NCBI RefSeq assembly: GCF_005144585.1
Contig: NZ_SSMQ01000049.1
Coordinates: forward strand, 1 to 64,000
Direction: 5' to 3'
Origin: Polyangium fumosum
GTDB taxonomy: Bacteria; Myxococcota_A; Polyangia; Polyangiales; Polyangiaceae
DNA: 64,000 bases
The notes beneath the pieces are model-generated. The model was not told the origin of the DNA, did not search any database, and saw only the letters and a list, made by a program, of their open reading frames with translations. Positions 17,841-27,234 of the stretch are shown here, one piece after another. The translations under genes were made by a program, and so were the position numbers. The number at the start of each line of letters is the position of its first letter. Position 1 is the stretch's first letter.

Positions 17841-19121
17841 ATGCGTCAGTGGATCGCCATCGGTGCCGCCGTGGGCCTCGTCGCCGTCACGCTTCCCATG
17901 CTGCGCAAGCATGACGTGGAGCTCGCGGGCCTCCTCGCAAAAAGCAAAATCGAATCGAACGGAGGGCCCGTCGTCACGCGGGAAGTGACGCCACCACCCC
18001 TGACGGACATCGACCTGACGCGGATCGACGATCGCGGAAACATCGCGATCGCCCCCGCCCACGGCAATCGCAGGGCCGAGCTCACCGTGGTGCCGAAGTA
18101 CCAGCGCGCCGCGGTGGCGCTCTTGCGCGGCGGGCACGTGCCCGAGGGCGCCGTCGTGATGACCGACATCAAGACGGGTCGGGTGCTCGCGTGGGCGAGC
18201 TACGTGGATCAAGGCGCGATGCACGACGTCGCGGCGGAGGCTTCGGCGCCTTCGGCGAGCGTGTTCAAGATCGTGACCGCGACGGCGCTCGTGGAGCACG
18301 CCGGGCTCGGGCCGAACACGAAGCAGTGTTACTCGGGCGGCGAGCACGCGATCACCGCGAAGGACATGGTCGACAACAAGAAGCGCGACAAGTGGTGCGC
18401 CACGCTCGCGCAGGCGATGGGCCGCAGCTTGAACACGGTGTTCGCGCGGCTCGCGGCCAAGAACCTCGATCGCAACGAGCTCGAAGGGACGGCGCAAAAG
18501 CTCGGCTGGGGGCAGGACATCCCGTTCGACGTGAAGCTCGCGCAGAGCACGATCACGCTGCCCGAGGATGACCTCGGCTTCGCCCGCACGGCCGCTGGCT
18601 TCTGGAACACGACGCTCTCGCCGTTCCAGGGCGCGAACCTGGCGACGACGATCGCGAACGGCGGCGAGATGGTGCGCCTGTCGATCGTGGCGAACGTGAA
18701 GGACGAGGACGGCGAGATCTACAAGGGCCCCACGGTCCGTATGCCCCTCAAGCGCGTGATGAACGAGCAGACGGCCCGCGCGATCACGTCGATGATGGAA
18801 GAGACCGTCGACTCGGGGACGAGCTACAAGTCGTTCCACGATCGCGCCGGCAGGGCCTATCTGCCGGACATTCGCATCGCGGGGAAGACCGGCACGCTGA
18901 CGAAGCCGACGCCCGAGGGCCCGTTCTACACGTGGTGGGTGGGCTTCGCGCCGAGCGACAAACCCGAGGTCGCGCTCTCGGTGCTCGTGGCGAACGGCGC
19001 GAAATGGCGCGTGAAGGCGACGCACGTGGCCTCCGACATGCTTCGCGTGTACTTCGCGGACAAGAATGCGCCGGGTGTGCGGAGCCCCTTCGATTCCGGG
19101 TCCGTGGCGCGGCGCGACTAA
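17841..19121 (+). CDS. Penicillin-binding transpeptidase
   Basis: This 426-aa protein has an N-terminal membrane anchor (residues 4-22) and a transpeptidase domain with the three active-site motifs in order: SVFK (nucleophile Ser140), SLN (196-198) and KTGT near 350. It lacks a glycosyltransferase domain and the usual PBP dimerisation domain, so it is a compact class-B-like or class-D-like D,D-transpeptidase. The start follows GAGGAG at good spacing. It would act on periplasmic peptidoglycan. Its stop overlaps the stop of the convergent thymidine kinase gene (19118-19121). Confidence 0.85.
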   Translation: MRQWIAIGAAVGLVAVTLPMLRKHDVELAGLLAKSKIESNGGPVVTREVTPPPLTDIDLTRIDDRGNIAIAPAHGNRRAELTVVPKYQRAAVALLRGGHVPEGAVVMTDIKTGRVLAWASYVDQGAMHDVAAEASAPSASVFKIVTATALVEHAGLGPNTKQCYSGGEHAITAKDMVDNKKRDKWCATLAQAMGRSLNTVFARLAAKNLDRNELEGTAQKLGWGQDIPFDVKLAQSTITLPEDDLGFARTAAGFWNTTLSPFQGANLATTIANGGEMVRLSIVANVKDEDGEIYKGPTVRMPLKRVMNEQTARAITSMMEETVDSGTSYKSFHDRAGRAYLPDIRIAGKTGTLTKPTPEGPFYTWWVGFAPSDKPEVALSVLVANGAKWRVKATHVASDMLRVYFADKNAPGVRSPFDSGSVARRD

Positions 19122-19735
19122 AACTCGGTGCGGGGGACGTCGCGGTCCTCGAAGCAGCCGCGGCAGCGCGCCTCGTAGCTCTCGGCGCCGCCGACGAGCA
19201 CCGTGGTGGCCTTGGGGATGAGCCGCTGCGAGCGGCTCGCAGGACCGCCGCAAACGGCGCAGACGGCGTGCACCTTCGTGACCTCCTCGGCGATGGCCAT
19301 GAGCTCGGGCATCGGCGGGAAGGGGCGGCCGAGATAGTCCTGGTCGAGGCCGGCCGCGATGACGCGCAGGCCACGATTGGCGAGTTTGTCGCAGACCTCG
19401 ATGATGCCCCGATCGAAGAACTGCGCCTCGTCGATGGCGACGACGTCGGTCTCGTCGAGGACGCGCTCCTCGATGCTCGCGCTCGTGCCGACGGCGACGG
19501 CCTCGACGCTCACGGCCTCGTGGCTGACGATGCGGTGCGCGTCATAGCGATCGTCGATGCGAGGCTTGAACGCCTGCACGCGCTGGCGAGCGAGGATGGC
19601 GCGCTTGATGCGCCGGATGAGTTCCTCGGTTTTTCCACTGAACATCGAGCCCGTGATGACTTCGACGGACCCGGTCGGACGAGCAGGTACCCCGCGCACG
19701 GGCGGAGACAGACCGCGGACGGCGGAAAGAGGCAA
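19118..19735 (-). CDS. tdk: Thymidine kinase
   Basis: The protein is up to 205 aa and phosphorylates thymidine in the pyrimidine salvage pathway. Walker [12 protein letters not shown], the Walker-B-like DEAQFFD and the type II TK lasso region are intact. Two CxxC pairs (CAVCGG, CRGC) provide the structural zinc site. The start is uncertain: TTG 19735 keeps the whole open frame and GTG 19699 starts nearer the conserved [11 protein letters not shown]; neither has a good ribosome-binding site. The 3' end overlaps the convergent penicillin-binding protein by four bases. Confidence 0.9.
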   Translation of the reverse strand: MPLSAVRGLSPPVRGVPARPTGSVEVITGSMFSGKTEELIRRIKRAILARQRVQAFKPRIDDRYDAHRIVSHEAVSVEAVAVGTSASIEERVLDETDVVAIDEAQFFDRGIIEVCDKLANRGLRVIAAGLDQDYLGRPFPPMPELMAIAEEVTKVHAVCAVCGGPASRSQRLIPKATTVLVGGAESYEARCRGCFEDRDVPRTEF

Positions 19736-19977
19736 GGGGAAACGGCAGGCACGGGGGAGACGTGCCGCCGGGCCCCGCGTATGACGCGCCTCGGAATGGC
19801 TAGGATCTCGGGGAATTTCGGAGGTTTGTGGGAGCCTGGTCGCTCGATGAAAACCCTCCCGAGGCGAAGCACGCGTCGCGTCGTTGGCGGATTTGCAAAG
19901 ACGCGCGCTGGACGGAAGCGCGGAAATCAGGCGACGCCTTTGTGCAGCTTGTGCCCGGCTCGCGAGTGCATGCTAGG

Positions 19978-20241
19978 ATGGCTGCTGTGCAAGTTGTGCT
20001 CCGCAAGCTCGGCCGTGGCTCCCGCGCCGTCGTCGGTCGACTGGTACGTGCTCCGCGGAAAGGCTCCGTCGTCGTGATCGAGTTTTCCGACGGGATGCAC
20101 GAATACGTGACGACGCCGGTCAAGCGGGTCCTCCGGCTCGCGGGGCGGGAAGTTTTCTACATCGAGACGGTGAACTCCCGGTATCGCCTCGAGGTCCGCG
20201 GCCGTGAGGTCGCCCTCGACGGAGCGGTCGGCGGGAGCTGA
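19978..20241 (+). CDS. Small conserved-looking protein, 87 aa
   Basis: I do not recognise this protein. From ATG 19978 it is rich in beta-strand-like, basic segments (VVLRKLGRGSRAVVGRL, VVVIEFSDGMHEYVT, EVFYIETVNSRYRLEV). Codon third positions are strongly GC as in neighbours, which supports coding. Upstream in-frame sequence is arginine-rich and shadow-like, so I reject the longer start at 19828. A terminator-like hairpin with T5 follows, suggesting a real transcription unit. No signal peptide or membrane segment is seen. Confidence 0.6.
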   Translation: MAAVQVVLRKLGRGSRAVVGRLVRAPRKGSVVVIEFSDGMHEYVTTPVKRVLRLAGREVFYIETVNSRYRLEVRGREVALDGAVGGS

Positions 20242-20272
20242 CGAGCCCACCTCGATCGCTACCCAAATCCTT

Positions 20273-20313
20273 GCGGGCGGGCCCCTTCTTGGGCAGATTT
20301 GCCGCCCGTTTTT
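20273..20313 (+). terminator. Rho-independent terminator with T5 tract
   Basis: CGGGCGG (20274-20280) pairs with CCGCCCG (20302-20308), with an inner GCCC/GGGC stem at 20281-20294, and five T residues follow at 20309-20313. It lies 30-70 nt after the 87-aa gene and before the small basic protein gene, and is the best intrinsic terminator in the window. Confidence 0.6.
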
Positions 20314-20385
20314 CAGACCGAACGACGGGGCCTCCGCAGCCGTGGCTGCGCAGAGGCCCAACGATCCCCCGAGGAGTCACACGCG

Positions 20386-20547
20386 ATGGGTTACCGTGAT
20401 CGCCGCAGCTCAATCAAGATGAGGCGCCGCAAGGCACAGGCGAAGAAGAAGGCGCGCGCCAAGGCCCCGAAGGTCGAGCAGACCACGCAGGAGACCGCAG
20501 CGCCGAAGAAGTCGCGCAAGGCCGCGGCGGCGCCTGCGGCGAGCTGA
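20386..20547 (+). CDS. Very basic 53-aa protein
   Basis: ATG 20386 lies nine bases after GAGGAG, a good ribosome-binding site. The protein starts MGYRDRRSSIKMRRRKAQAKKK, continues with a Lys/Ala/Pro-rich tail and is about one third basic. It resembles nucleic-acid-binding ribosomal or histone-like tails but matches no family I can name. The T5 terminator directly upstream makes it a separate unit. Confidence 0.65.
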   Translation: MGYRDRRSSIKMRRRKAQAKKKARAKAPKVEQTTQETAAPKKSRKAAAAPAAS

Positions 20548-20580
20548 GCGGATCGACTCCCTCACTCTCTGACCGACTCT

Positions 20581-20623
20581 CTCACCCCCACCCCCTCTCC
20601 CCTGCGGGAGAGGGGAGGGTGAG
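20581..20623. repeat. REP-like palindromic element
   Basis: A CTCACCCC...CTCTCCC arm and its near-complement GGGAGAGGGGAGGGTGAG flank the loop CTGC. This composition (pyrimidine arm, short loop, purine arm) is typical of dispersed intergenic REP-type palindromes in high-GC genomes. It lies between convergent genes, so it may also stop transcription from both sides. Confidence 0.55.
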
Positions 20624-20641
20624 GAGAGGACCTCAAAGGTT

Positions 20642-21103
20642 CTACAAACCGTCCTTTGCGCTGCCGGTCTCGCCTTCGGGCGTGTCCGTGTCCGCGGGAC
20701 GATCGAGGAGCGCCGTGTCGCCCGAGGCGCACTCCTCCGTGGCGACGTGCCAGCCGCTCGCGTTGCGCCACTTCTGGACGAGCTCGGTCGTGCGCAGCTC
20801 GGCTTCGTCGGGGCGTTGCCACTCGACACGCACGTGCACCTCGGCTTCGTCGCGCGTCTTCATGCGGACGTCCGCGAGCTCGAGATCGAGGACGCGCACG
20901 CGGTCGCGCCAGGACGCATGGCGCTTCGCCCACGCGTCGCGCGCCGAGGCCGCGACGTGCTCCCGCGCGAGATCCATGCGCCCGAAGCGCAGCGCGGTGT
21001 TGTGGTCGTACGCGGCGTCCATGAGTTTGTCCGTCGGCGTATTGGGCATGACGCAGCCGAGCGGGGCGAGCGCGAGGAGGAGGAGGGCGAGGGGGCGGCG
21101 CAC
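20642..21103 (-). CDS. Lipoprotein of unknown function, 153 aa
   Basis: Starting at GTG 21103, the protein has a short signal peptide (RRPLALLLLALAPLGC, Cys at about 17) and so is a predicted lipoprotein. The mature part begins with helices and continues as strands in a pattern of alternating charged and hydrophobic residues (VRVLDLELADVRM, AEVHVRVEWQRPD), suggesting an NTF2-like fold. No catalytic motif is visible. The same open frame continues upstream as antisense to the 21157 gene; that part is a shadow. It lies 53 bases after the beta-barrel gene and may share its transcript. Confidence 0.7.
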   Translation of the reverse strand: MRRPLALLLLALAPLGCVMPNTPTDKLMDAAYDHNTALRFGRMDLAREHVAASARDAWAKRHASWRDRVRVLDLELADVRMKTRDEAEVHVRVEWQRPDEAELRTTELVQKWRNASGWHVATEECASGDTALLDRPADTDTPEGETGSAKDGL

Positions 21104-21156
21104 GTGCCGAAGAGACGCCTTGCGCGAGGATCGGGGCAAGTTCTTGGCCTTTCTCG

Positions 21157-24100
21157 TCAGAACGCGCTCGAAGCGACGAAGTACGCCTGGCCGCCCGGGA
21201 TCGCCTTCCCGCTGAAGCCATAGGCGTAGCCGAGGCGGAGCTGCGTGTTGAGGTAGTAGCCGAGCGAGAGGCCGAGCCAGAGCTCGGCGCCGACCGAGGT
21301 GTGGAGCTTGGGCGCGTCGATGAGCGCGCCGTTCGAGAGGAACGAGACGTCGTCGCGCGTGAGCTTGTCGAAGGCGCCGCCGTAGTCGACGAAGACGTTG
21401 CCGTCGAGGCGGCGGATGAAGAAGGGGAGCGTGGACAAACCCCAGTCGGGCTTGACGATCGGGAAGCGGTACTCGGCGTTCGAAAGGACGTACGCGCGGC
21501 CCGACGCGCTCCCAGGCGCATACCCGCGCAGGACGAAGGAGCCGTCGTAGATGCCCGTCGTGACGGTGTCGACGATGCTCACGTTGTCGAGGTCGTAGCC
21601 GCCGACGAAGAAGAAGCCGTCGCGCGGGTAGCTGCCCGCGGCGATGCCACCCGCGACGCGCAAGGCGAGCGTGTGGAGGCCACGCCAGGGCATGGGGATG
21701 TAGCCCGCGATGGAGGTCTCGGCGGTCTGCAGGGTGAAGTCGCTGCCCGTCATGGGGCCCGCGTACTCGACGGCGAGGCGCATGGAGTAGCCACGGATCG
21801 AGCCCGCGGCGTCGAGCGAGCCTTCGACGTTGGAGAACGAGTACGCGGCGCGGACGGTGCCGATCGTGCCGCCGATGGGGAGGCGCGTGCGCGTGGCGTA
21901 GGGGTCGGGCTGGGTTTGTCCGGGGAGGTCGCCGCGGAAGCCGGTGAACGAGTAGGAGAAGCTCACGCTCTGATCGGTGAACTCGCCGGGCATCCGGTAG
22001 ACCATGCTCGACGAGAGGCCGATGCCGCGCTCGTCGTAGGGGATGTCGCGGCCGTTGCTGCGGTAGCCCTGGTAGCGCGGGGAGACGGCGTAGAAGAAGC
22101 GGAGGCTGAGATCGACGGGGAGCCTGCGGTAGGAGTAGTCGAGGTTCACGCGCGGCGCGGGCGCGGCGAAGTCGGCGATCATCTCCGCCTGGAACTCGTG
22201 AAAGCCCGCGACGTCGGCGCCGAACGTGGAGAGCGTGAGCGCGTTCTGGCTGTAGTTGCCGGGGCCAAAGGCGACGCCGTAGTTGCGCGGCGCGAGCGTG
22301 GAGAGCGCCTGGTACGGGACCTTGCGCATGAGGACACGCTCGGGCTCGGGCGGCGGATCGGGGCGATCGGTCGGCGCAGGCGGCGCGTCGAGGAAACGCG
22401 CCGGGTCGAGCGGCATCGCGTAGAGGTCGTAGCCCTTCGAGGTGTAGCCGACGTAGACGAGCGTCTTGCCGTCGGGGCTCACCGCGGGCTGGAGCGCGCC
22501 GATGCGCACGTTCGTGACTTGCTTGAGCGCGCGGCTCGCGACGTCGTAGGCGTAGATGTTCGGGACGCCGCTGCGATCCGAGGAGAAGTAGAGGGTCTTG
22601 CCGTCGCTCGACCAGGTGGGGTTCGCCTCGATCGCGCGGTCGTGCGTGATGTTCTGGAAGGAGCCGGTGGCGACGTCGACGACGCGGATGTCGCGGTAGC
22701 CGCCCGTGGTCCACGCGCTGTAGGCGATGGAGCGGCCGTCGGGCGAGAAGCGCGGCGTGTAGGCCTGCTCGAAGCGCGCGCTCGGGACGAGGTCGCGGCG
22801 GTTCTGGATGCGGCCCTCGGGGTCGAGGTCGGCGATCTGGAGGAAGGTCGTGCCCTTCGTGTTGACGGTGAACGTGATGCGACGGCCGTCGGAGCTGATG
22901 TCGGGCGCGCCGGCGCGCAGGCCCGTGGTGAGGCGATGGCGCGCGGCTTCGTCGCCGCGTGGGGCCGTCTTGCCGTTCTCGACGCGGTAGAGGTCGTCGC
23001 GGCGGTAGACGAGCTTGAAGGGGCTGTTGCTCTGGTGGAAGTGATCGCCGGCGGGCGAGAACGCCGAGGGCGAAGCGCCGCGGGTGCGCGCGACGAGCTT
23101 CGCGTCGTCCTCGAACGCGTCGTGTCGGGCGCTCAGCCGCGCGCGGTAGATGCCCTCGCGGACGTTGTAGTCGTCGCGGTAGTAGACGAGCTCGTCGGCG
23201 TCCGTGGCGCGGGCGTTTCGTGGGACGAACCGCGGGTAGAGGACGTTTCGGCCGTGGCGCGTGAGGCGCACGCCTTCGCGCAGGCCTTTGGCCTCGATGG
23301 CGCGCACCTGCGCGGCGTACTTGAGGCGCAGGTGATCCTTGAAGCCTTCGAAAAGCTCCTCGTACGTCCGGCCGGTCGCGCGGCGCATCGAGCGGTTGAT
23401 GCCCCAGGGGATGACGTTCTGGCCGTAGTCCGCGGCCACGGCCGTCATCGTGTGCCCGCCGTAGACGTCGGTGATCCAGCCGAGGAAACGCGAGCCGTAG
23501 AGGTACCAGATGTTGCCCTGCGGCCAGCGCATCGAGGTCGACGACATCTGATCGAGCCGGGCGATGTTGTCGTCGAGCACGTCGGCGCGCAGGAACATGT
23601 CGAAGAGCGCCGAGCGCAGGCGGCCCGCGCTCGACTCGCGCGACTCGTACACCGTGGCGAGCCCCTCGATGACCCACCGGGGCTGCACCTGGTTCGGCGC
23701 GTAGCTCTTGCCGAGGATCGCGTTGGCGATCGCTGGAATCCCCGAAATGTTGTCGAGGTGCAGGATGTGCGTGTGCTCGTGCGTGATGAGGTCGAAGAGC
23801 CAGTCGTCGTAGTCGCCGAGCGGCGAGAGGTCCTCGGGCGAGGTCGCGTAGAGGCGAACCGTGTTGAAGGGCAGCGCCGTGGCCGAGCCGTTCGCCGAGT
23901 CGACGTCGTCGGTGATCACGACCTCGGTGATGCTGCGCGGGCGGTTGCCGAGCGCGACGGTGAGGCGCTCGTGGATGGCCTCCGAGAGGCGCGCCACGCG
24001 CTCGGCGAGTGGCGTGAGCGTGCTCGGGTGATGCACGCGGAAGTGCGCTGTCTCGATGGTTTGCCAGTCGAGATCCGGGTCTCCGACGGCCTCCGCGGTG

Positions 24101-24171
24101 CGCGGCACGGCGAGGGCCAGGGAGAGCGCGGCGCCTACGAGGGCCGCGCGGCGCGCGAAAAAAGCTTTCAC
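21157..24171 (-). CDS. Metalloprotease / TolB-propeller / BamA-like barrel fusion
   Basis: This 1004-aa exported protein combines three modules. Residues 30-330 are a gluzincin-like peptidase region with HEHTH (131-135, an HExxH zinc motif) and the third-ligand glutamate in WVIEGLATVYE (Glu169). Residues about 380-640 hold WD40-like/TolB repeats (FSPDGRSIAYS, WSSDGKTLYFSSDRSG, VSPDGKTLVYVGY). The last 320 residues form a surface-antigen (BamA/Omp85-like) beta-barrel ending in Phe. This would tether a protease and propeller to the outer membrane. GTG 24171 overlaps the stop of the upstream PilZ gene (GTGA). Substrate and topology are unknown. Confidence 0.85.
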   Translation of the reverse strand: MKAFFARRAALVGAALSLALAVPRTAEAVGDPDLDWQTIETAHFRVHHPSTLTPLAERVARLSEAIHERLTVALGNRPRSITEVVITDDVDSANGSATALPFNTVRLYATSPEDLSPLGDYDDWLFDLITHEHTHILHLDNISGIPAIANAILGKSYAPNQVQPRWVIEGLATVYESRESSAGRLRSALFDMFLRADVLDDNIARLDQMSSTSMRWPQGNIWYLYGSRFLGWITDVYGGHTMTAVAADYGQNVIPWGINRSMRRATGRTYEELFEGFKDHLRLKYAAQVRAIEAKGLREGVRLTRHGRNVLYPRFVPRNARATDADELVYYRDDYNVREGIYRARLSARHDAFEDDAKLVARTRGASPSAFSPAGDHFHQSNSPFKLVYRRDDLYRVENGKTAPRGDEAARHRLTTGLRAGAPDISSDGRRITFTVNTKGTTFLQIADLDPEGRIQNRRDLVPSARFEQAYTPRFSPDGRSIAYSAWTTGGYRDIRVVDVATGSFQNITHDRAIEANPTWSSDGKTLYFSSDRSGVPNIYAYDVASRALKQVTNVRIGALQPAVSPDGKTLVYVGYTSKGYDLYAMPLDPARFLDAPPAPTDRPDPPPEPERVLMRKVPYQALSTLAPRNYGVAFGPGNYSQNALTLSTFGADVAGFHEFQAEMIADFAAPAPRVNLDYSYRRLPVDLSLRFFYAVSPRYQGYRSNGRDIPYDERGIGLSSSMVYRMPGEFTDQSVSFSYSFTGFRGDLPGQTQPDPYATRTRLPIGGTIGTVRAAYSFSNVEGSLDAAGSIRGYSMRLAVEYAGPMTGSDFTLQTAETSIAGYIPMPWRGLHTLALRVAGGIAAGSYPRDGFFFVGGYDLDNVSIVDTVTTGIYDGSFVLRGYAPGSASGRAYVLSNAEYRFPIVKPDWGLSTLPFFIRRLDGNVFVDYGGAFDKLTRDDVSFLSNGALIDAPKLHTSVGAELWLGLSLGYYLNTQLRLGYAYGFSGKAIPGGQAYFVASSAF

Positions 24172-25433
24172 AGGTCGTCGTAGAACATGGGCTCGCGGTT
24201 CCGCGCGTAGCGGTAGACGAGCTGCCTGCCCTCGTTGCCGATCTGGGTGAATCGAGCGCCGAAGCCGGGCTCGGAGGAGCCGCTCGACTCGCGCGTCCAC
24301 TGCACGACGGCGCGCGCGTAGAACTCGTAGTCGCCGGGGAGCAGGACGCGGAGCTGCACCTCGGCGCCGAGCTTCGGGATGCGGTAGGTCGAAACGAAGA
24401 TGCCGCCGTGCTCGATGACGTCGTTGCCGGAGAGGCCCTTGTAGAAGTTTGAGGAGCTGTGCGTGCCGAGCTCGACGTCGACGGTGCGCGTGCCGGGCGG
24501 AGGCGTGGGCTCCTTGGCCTTCACGGACGCGGGCGCAGGCGTGACCTTGGCGGGCGCGGGCGTGGGCTGCACCTTCGCAGGCGCGGGCGTGGGCGCGGGC
24601 TCCTTGGCCTTCACGGGCTGCGGCGCAGGCGTGGCCTTCACCTCGACGACGGGCTGCGGCGCGAGGATCGGCGCGGGCTTGATCTCGGCGACGGGCTGCG
24701 GCGCAGGCTCGGGGACGATCTGGAGGACCGGCGCGGGCTTGATGATCTCGACCGGCTGCGGCGCAGGCTCGACCGCGACAGGGTGCGGAGGAGGCTCCGG
24801 AGCGGGCTTGGGAGCTTCCGCGGCTTGCAGCGGTTGCGCCGGAGCGGGCTTGGGCGCTTCCGCGGCTTGCAGCGGTTGCGCCGGAGCGGGCTTGGGAGCT
24901 TCCGCGGCTTGCAGAGGTTGCGCCGGAAGGGGCTTGGGAGCTTCCGCGGCTTGCAGCGGCTGCGCTGGAGCGGGCTTGGGAGCTTCCGCGGCTTGCGGAG
25001 GTTGCGCCGGAAGGGGCTTGGGCGCTTCCGCGGCTTGCGGAGGTTGCGCCGGAGCGGGCTTGGGCGCTTCCACGACGGGTTGGGGCGCAGGCTGCGCAGC
25101 GGGCGCGGGCGCGGCGGTTCCCTTGTACTTCGCGAGCGCGTTCACCTTCGCGAGTGACGCGGCGACCGCTTCGAGCACCGTGTCGACGGCGGGGTGATCC
25201 ACGTCGAGCGCCTGCACGTCCGCGAGGACCTTGCGCACGTTCTTGAGGGCGACGTCGCGGCCGTCGAGCACGGCGCCGTGGCTGCGCTCGATCTTGTGCA
25301 AGATGCCCATCGTCTTCGCGATGGGCTCGGCGGCCTCGAGGAGCTCGTCGGGCGCGTCGTCGGCACTCTGCAGGGCACCGAGCGCTTCGGCGAGGGATGC
25401 GCGCGCGGTCTTTGCGAGCTGAGCGGGTTCCAC
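24168..25433 (-). CDS. PilZ-domain protein with long Pro/Ala repeat linker
   Basis: This 421-aa protein starts at GTG 25433 behind GGAGGAGG. Residues 1-105 are helical, 106-310 are Pro/Ala/Lys-rich linker, and 320-421 form a PilZ-like domain of the type seen in myxobacterial paralogues (VELGTHSSSNFYKGLSGND, GGIFVSTYRIPKLGAEVQL, GFGARFTQI). The classical c-di-GMP motif RxxxR is not evident before the beta-barrel, so nucleotide binding is doubtful. No signal peptide is seen; it should be cytoplasmic. Translation is coupled to the downstream protease/barrel gene. Confidence 0.8.
   Translation of the reverse strand: MEPAQLAKTARASLAEALGALQSADDAPDELLEAAEPIAKTMGILHKIERSHGAVLDGRDVALKNVRKVLADVQALDVDHPAVDTVLEAVAASLAKVNALAKYKGTAAPAPAAQPAPQPVVEAPKPAPAQPPQAAEAPKPLPAQPPQAAEAPKPAPAQPLQAAEAPKPLPAQPLQAAEAPKPAPAQPLQAAEAPKPAPAQPLQAAEAPKPAPEPPPHPVAVEPAPQPVEIIKPAPVLQIVPEPAPQPVAEIKPAPILAPQPVVEVKATPAPQPVKAKEPAPTPAPAKVQPTPAPAKVTPAPASVKAKEPTPPPGTRTVDVELGTHSSSNFYKGLSGNDVIEHGGIFVSTYRIPKLGAEVQLRVLLPGDYEFYARAVVQWTRESSGSSEPGFGARFTQIGNEGRQLVYRYARNREPMFYDDL
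24790..25085 (-). repeat. 42-bp coding tandem repeat (AEAPKPxPAQPxQA x7)
   Basis: About seven near-identical 42-bp units encode the 14-residue period of the PilZ-protein linker. Units differ mainly at Ala/Leu and Pro/Leu positions. The period is a multiple of three, so length change stays in frame, unlike the 43-nt arrays at 29220 and 58335. Confidence 0.85.
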
Positions 25434-25474
25434 GGTCCTCCTCCAAGAAAGCGCGCCTGTCGCGGAGCGCGGCG

Positions 25475-26368
25475 TCAGCCTAGCAAAGGCTCCGGCGCAA
25501 GAAAGAGCCGGGCGAGGGCTTCCGCCTCGACGGGCGCGCCTTCGATCTCACCCCGGACCAGGATCACCGCGCCATCCCCGGTGCGAATCACGGCGTGGCC
25601 CCCCTCGGCGTACCCCTCTCCAGGCTCGAGCGCGTCGGGAAACCGAGGCGCTTTGCGGGCCTCGAGCACGGTGACGAGCACGCCCGCGATTTCGGTGAAG
25701 GCCCCCGGCGTGGGCGCGAGCGCGCGGATGTGCCGGAGGACGCGGTCGGTGGGCCAGGACCAGCGGATCGCGTGCTCGTCCTCGCCGAGGGCAGGCGCGT
25801 GCGTGACGAGGTCTTCGTCTTGCGTGATCTCGGCGATCGTCTCGCCCCGCGCGAACCTCTGGCACGTGCGACGCAGCGCGCGGAGCGAAGGTCGATCGAG
25901 GGCGCGCGCGAGATCCCAGCCGGTCCAGCGTGGATCGATCACGAGCTCTTCCTGATCGAGGATCGCGCCCGTGTCGTACTCCGCGGCGATGCGATGCACG
26001 GACACGCCCGTCACCGCGTCGCCGCTCAAGATCGCCCACGTCGTCGGATCCGGGCCGCGATGGCGAGGCAGGAGCGAGGGGTGGACGCCGATGCCGCCGA
26101 GCCGGGCGGCCTCGACGAGGCGCATGGGCAGGCGCGTGGTCCAGAACCAGCTCACGACGAGGTCGGGCGCGAGGCGCTCGACCCGGTCGGCGAGCGCGCG
26201 ATCGGTCACCTTGGGCCGGACGAGGACGCGCTCGCCGAAGACGCGCCGCGCGCGGCGTGCGCCGAGCGCGTCCTTGCGGCAGAGGGCGCAGAGCTCGATC
26301 GAGTGCCCGTCCTTCGCGAGCAGGAGCGCGGCGAGCGGCAGGCCAAAAAACGCGATGCGGAGCGGCAT
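25475..26368 (-). CDS. Formyltransferase-fold protein lacking the catalytic Asn
   Basis: This 297-aa protein resembles methionyl-tRNA formyltransferase and related 10-formyl-THF-dependent enzymes. The signature reads GIGVHPSLLPRHRGPDP (92-108). The conserved Asn of the Asn-x-His catalytic pair is Gly94, whereas His96 and the later Asp132 (EYDTGAIL) remain. The C-terminal 70 residues resemble the Fmt OB-like tail. It may be a divergent enzyme with a different carbonyl substrate or an inactive homologue; it should not be assumed to be the housekeeping fmt. The start has the ribosome-binding site AGGGAGAGAGG. The gene is divergent from ftsE. Confidence 0.8.
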   Translation of the reverse strand: MPLRIAFFGLPLAALLLAKDGHSIELCALCRKDALGARRARRVFGERVLVRPKVTDRALADRVERLAPDLVVSWFWTTRLPMRLVEAARLGGIGVHPSLLPRHRGPDPTTWAILSGDAVTGVSVHRIAAEYDTGAILDQEELVIDPRWTGWDLARALDRPSLRALRRTCQRFARGETIAEITQDEDLVTHAPALGEDEHAIRWSWPTDRVLRHIRALAPTPGAFTEIAGVLVTVLEARKAPRFPDALEPGEGYAEGGHAVIRTGDGAVILVRGEIEGAPVEAEALARLFLAPEPLLG

Positions 26369-26430
26369 GTCCTCTCTCCCTTACCCCAAAAATTTTCCCG
26401 CTCCGTAGGGCCCTGATAGCAATCGCGCCC
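26369..26430. promoter_or_regulatory. Divergent promoter region, formyltransferase / ftsE
   Basis: These 62 bases separate two divergently transcribed genes and contain the AT-rich core CAAAAATTTTCC (26387-26398), unusual in this GC-rich window. No clean -35/-10 pair can be assigned. Confidence 0.4.
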
Positions 26431-27219
26431 ATGGCGTCATCCCCGCGCCCTTCGTTTCACCCGGCCTTGCGGACCGGACATCGGTTCGACCCGGCTACAG
26501 CGAGGCGACCGATCCTGGTGTTCGAGGACGTGCACAAGGCCTACCGGTCCGATCAGCCCGTCCTGCGGGGGATGTCGCTCACGATCGAGCGGGGAGAGTT
26601 CGTGTTCATCACGGGACCCTCGGGCTCGGGCAAGAGCACGCTCCTGCGCCTCGTGCACCGCACCGAGCGCGTCGACGACGGGCGGATCCTCTTCCTCGGC
26701 CGCGACGTGGGTCGCCTCCGAGACGAGTCGATCCCGGCCTTGCGCCGCAACATCGGGTACGTGTTCCAGGACTTCAAGCTCGTGCCGAGCTGGACCGTGT
26801 TCGACAACGTCGCCGTGGCCCTCGAAGTCGTGGGCCTGCCGCCGCGCCTCGTGCGCAGCCGCGTGGGCGAGGCGCTCGAACGCGTGGGTCTCACGGGGCG
26901 CGGCGACGAGGAGGCCAAGCGCCTCTCGGGCGGCGAGCAGCAACGGGTCGCGATCGCGCGGGCGATCGTGGGCGAGCCGGCGCTCATCCTCGCGGACGAG
27001 CCGACGGGCAACCTCGACCCGCAGCTCGCGATCGACATCCTCGGCCTCTTCGAGGACATCCACGAGACCGGGGCCACGGTGCTCTTCGCGACGCACGATC
27101 GGACATTGCTCGATGTGCGTCCGCGGCGCGTGGTGGTGCTTGATGCCGGCAAGGCGACGGACGCGCCGAACGGGCTCGACGCGGCGGGGGCAGAAGCCCC
27201 GATGAACCTCGTGGCGTAG
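26431..27219 (+). CDS. ftsE: Cell-division ATPase FtsE
   Basis: This 262-aa ABC ATPase pairs with FtsX in the divisome to control septal peptidoglycan hydrolases. Walker [10 protein letters not shown] (62-70), Q-loop FQDFKLVPS, signature [15 protein letters not shown], Walker [14 protein letters not shown] and the H-loop THDR are all present. The N-terminus is about 25 residues longer than usual, and the true start could be inside. ftsX follows after 15 bases, then an EnvC-like gene, a standard functional trio. Confidence 0.93.
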   Translation: MASSPRPSFHPALRTGHRFDPATARRPILVFEDVHKAYRSDQPVLRGMSLTIERGEFVFITGPSGSGKSTLLRLVHRTERVDDGRILFLGRDVGRLRDESIPALRRNIGYVFQDFKLVPSWTVFDNVAVALEVVGLPPRLVRSRVGEALERVGLTGRGDEEAKRLSGGEQQRVAIARAIVGEPALILADEPTGNLDPQLAIDILGLFEDIHETGATVLFATHDRTLLDVRPRRVVVLDAGKATDAPNGLDAAGAEAPMNLVA

Positions 27220-27234
27220 AGAGGGAGTGACCGC

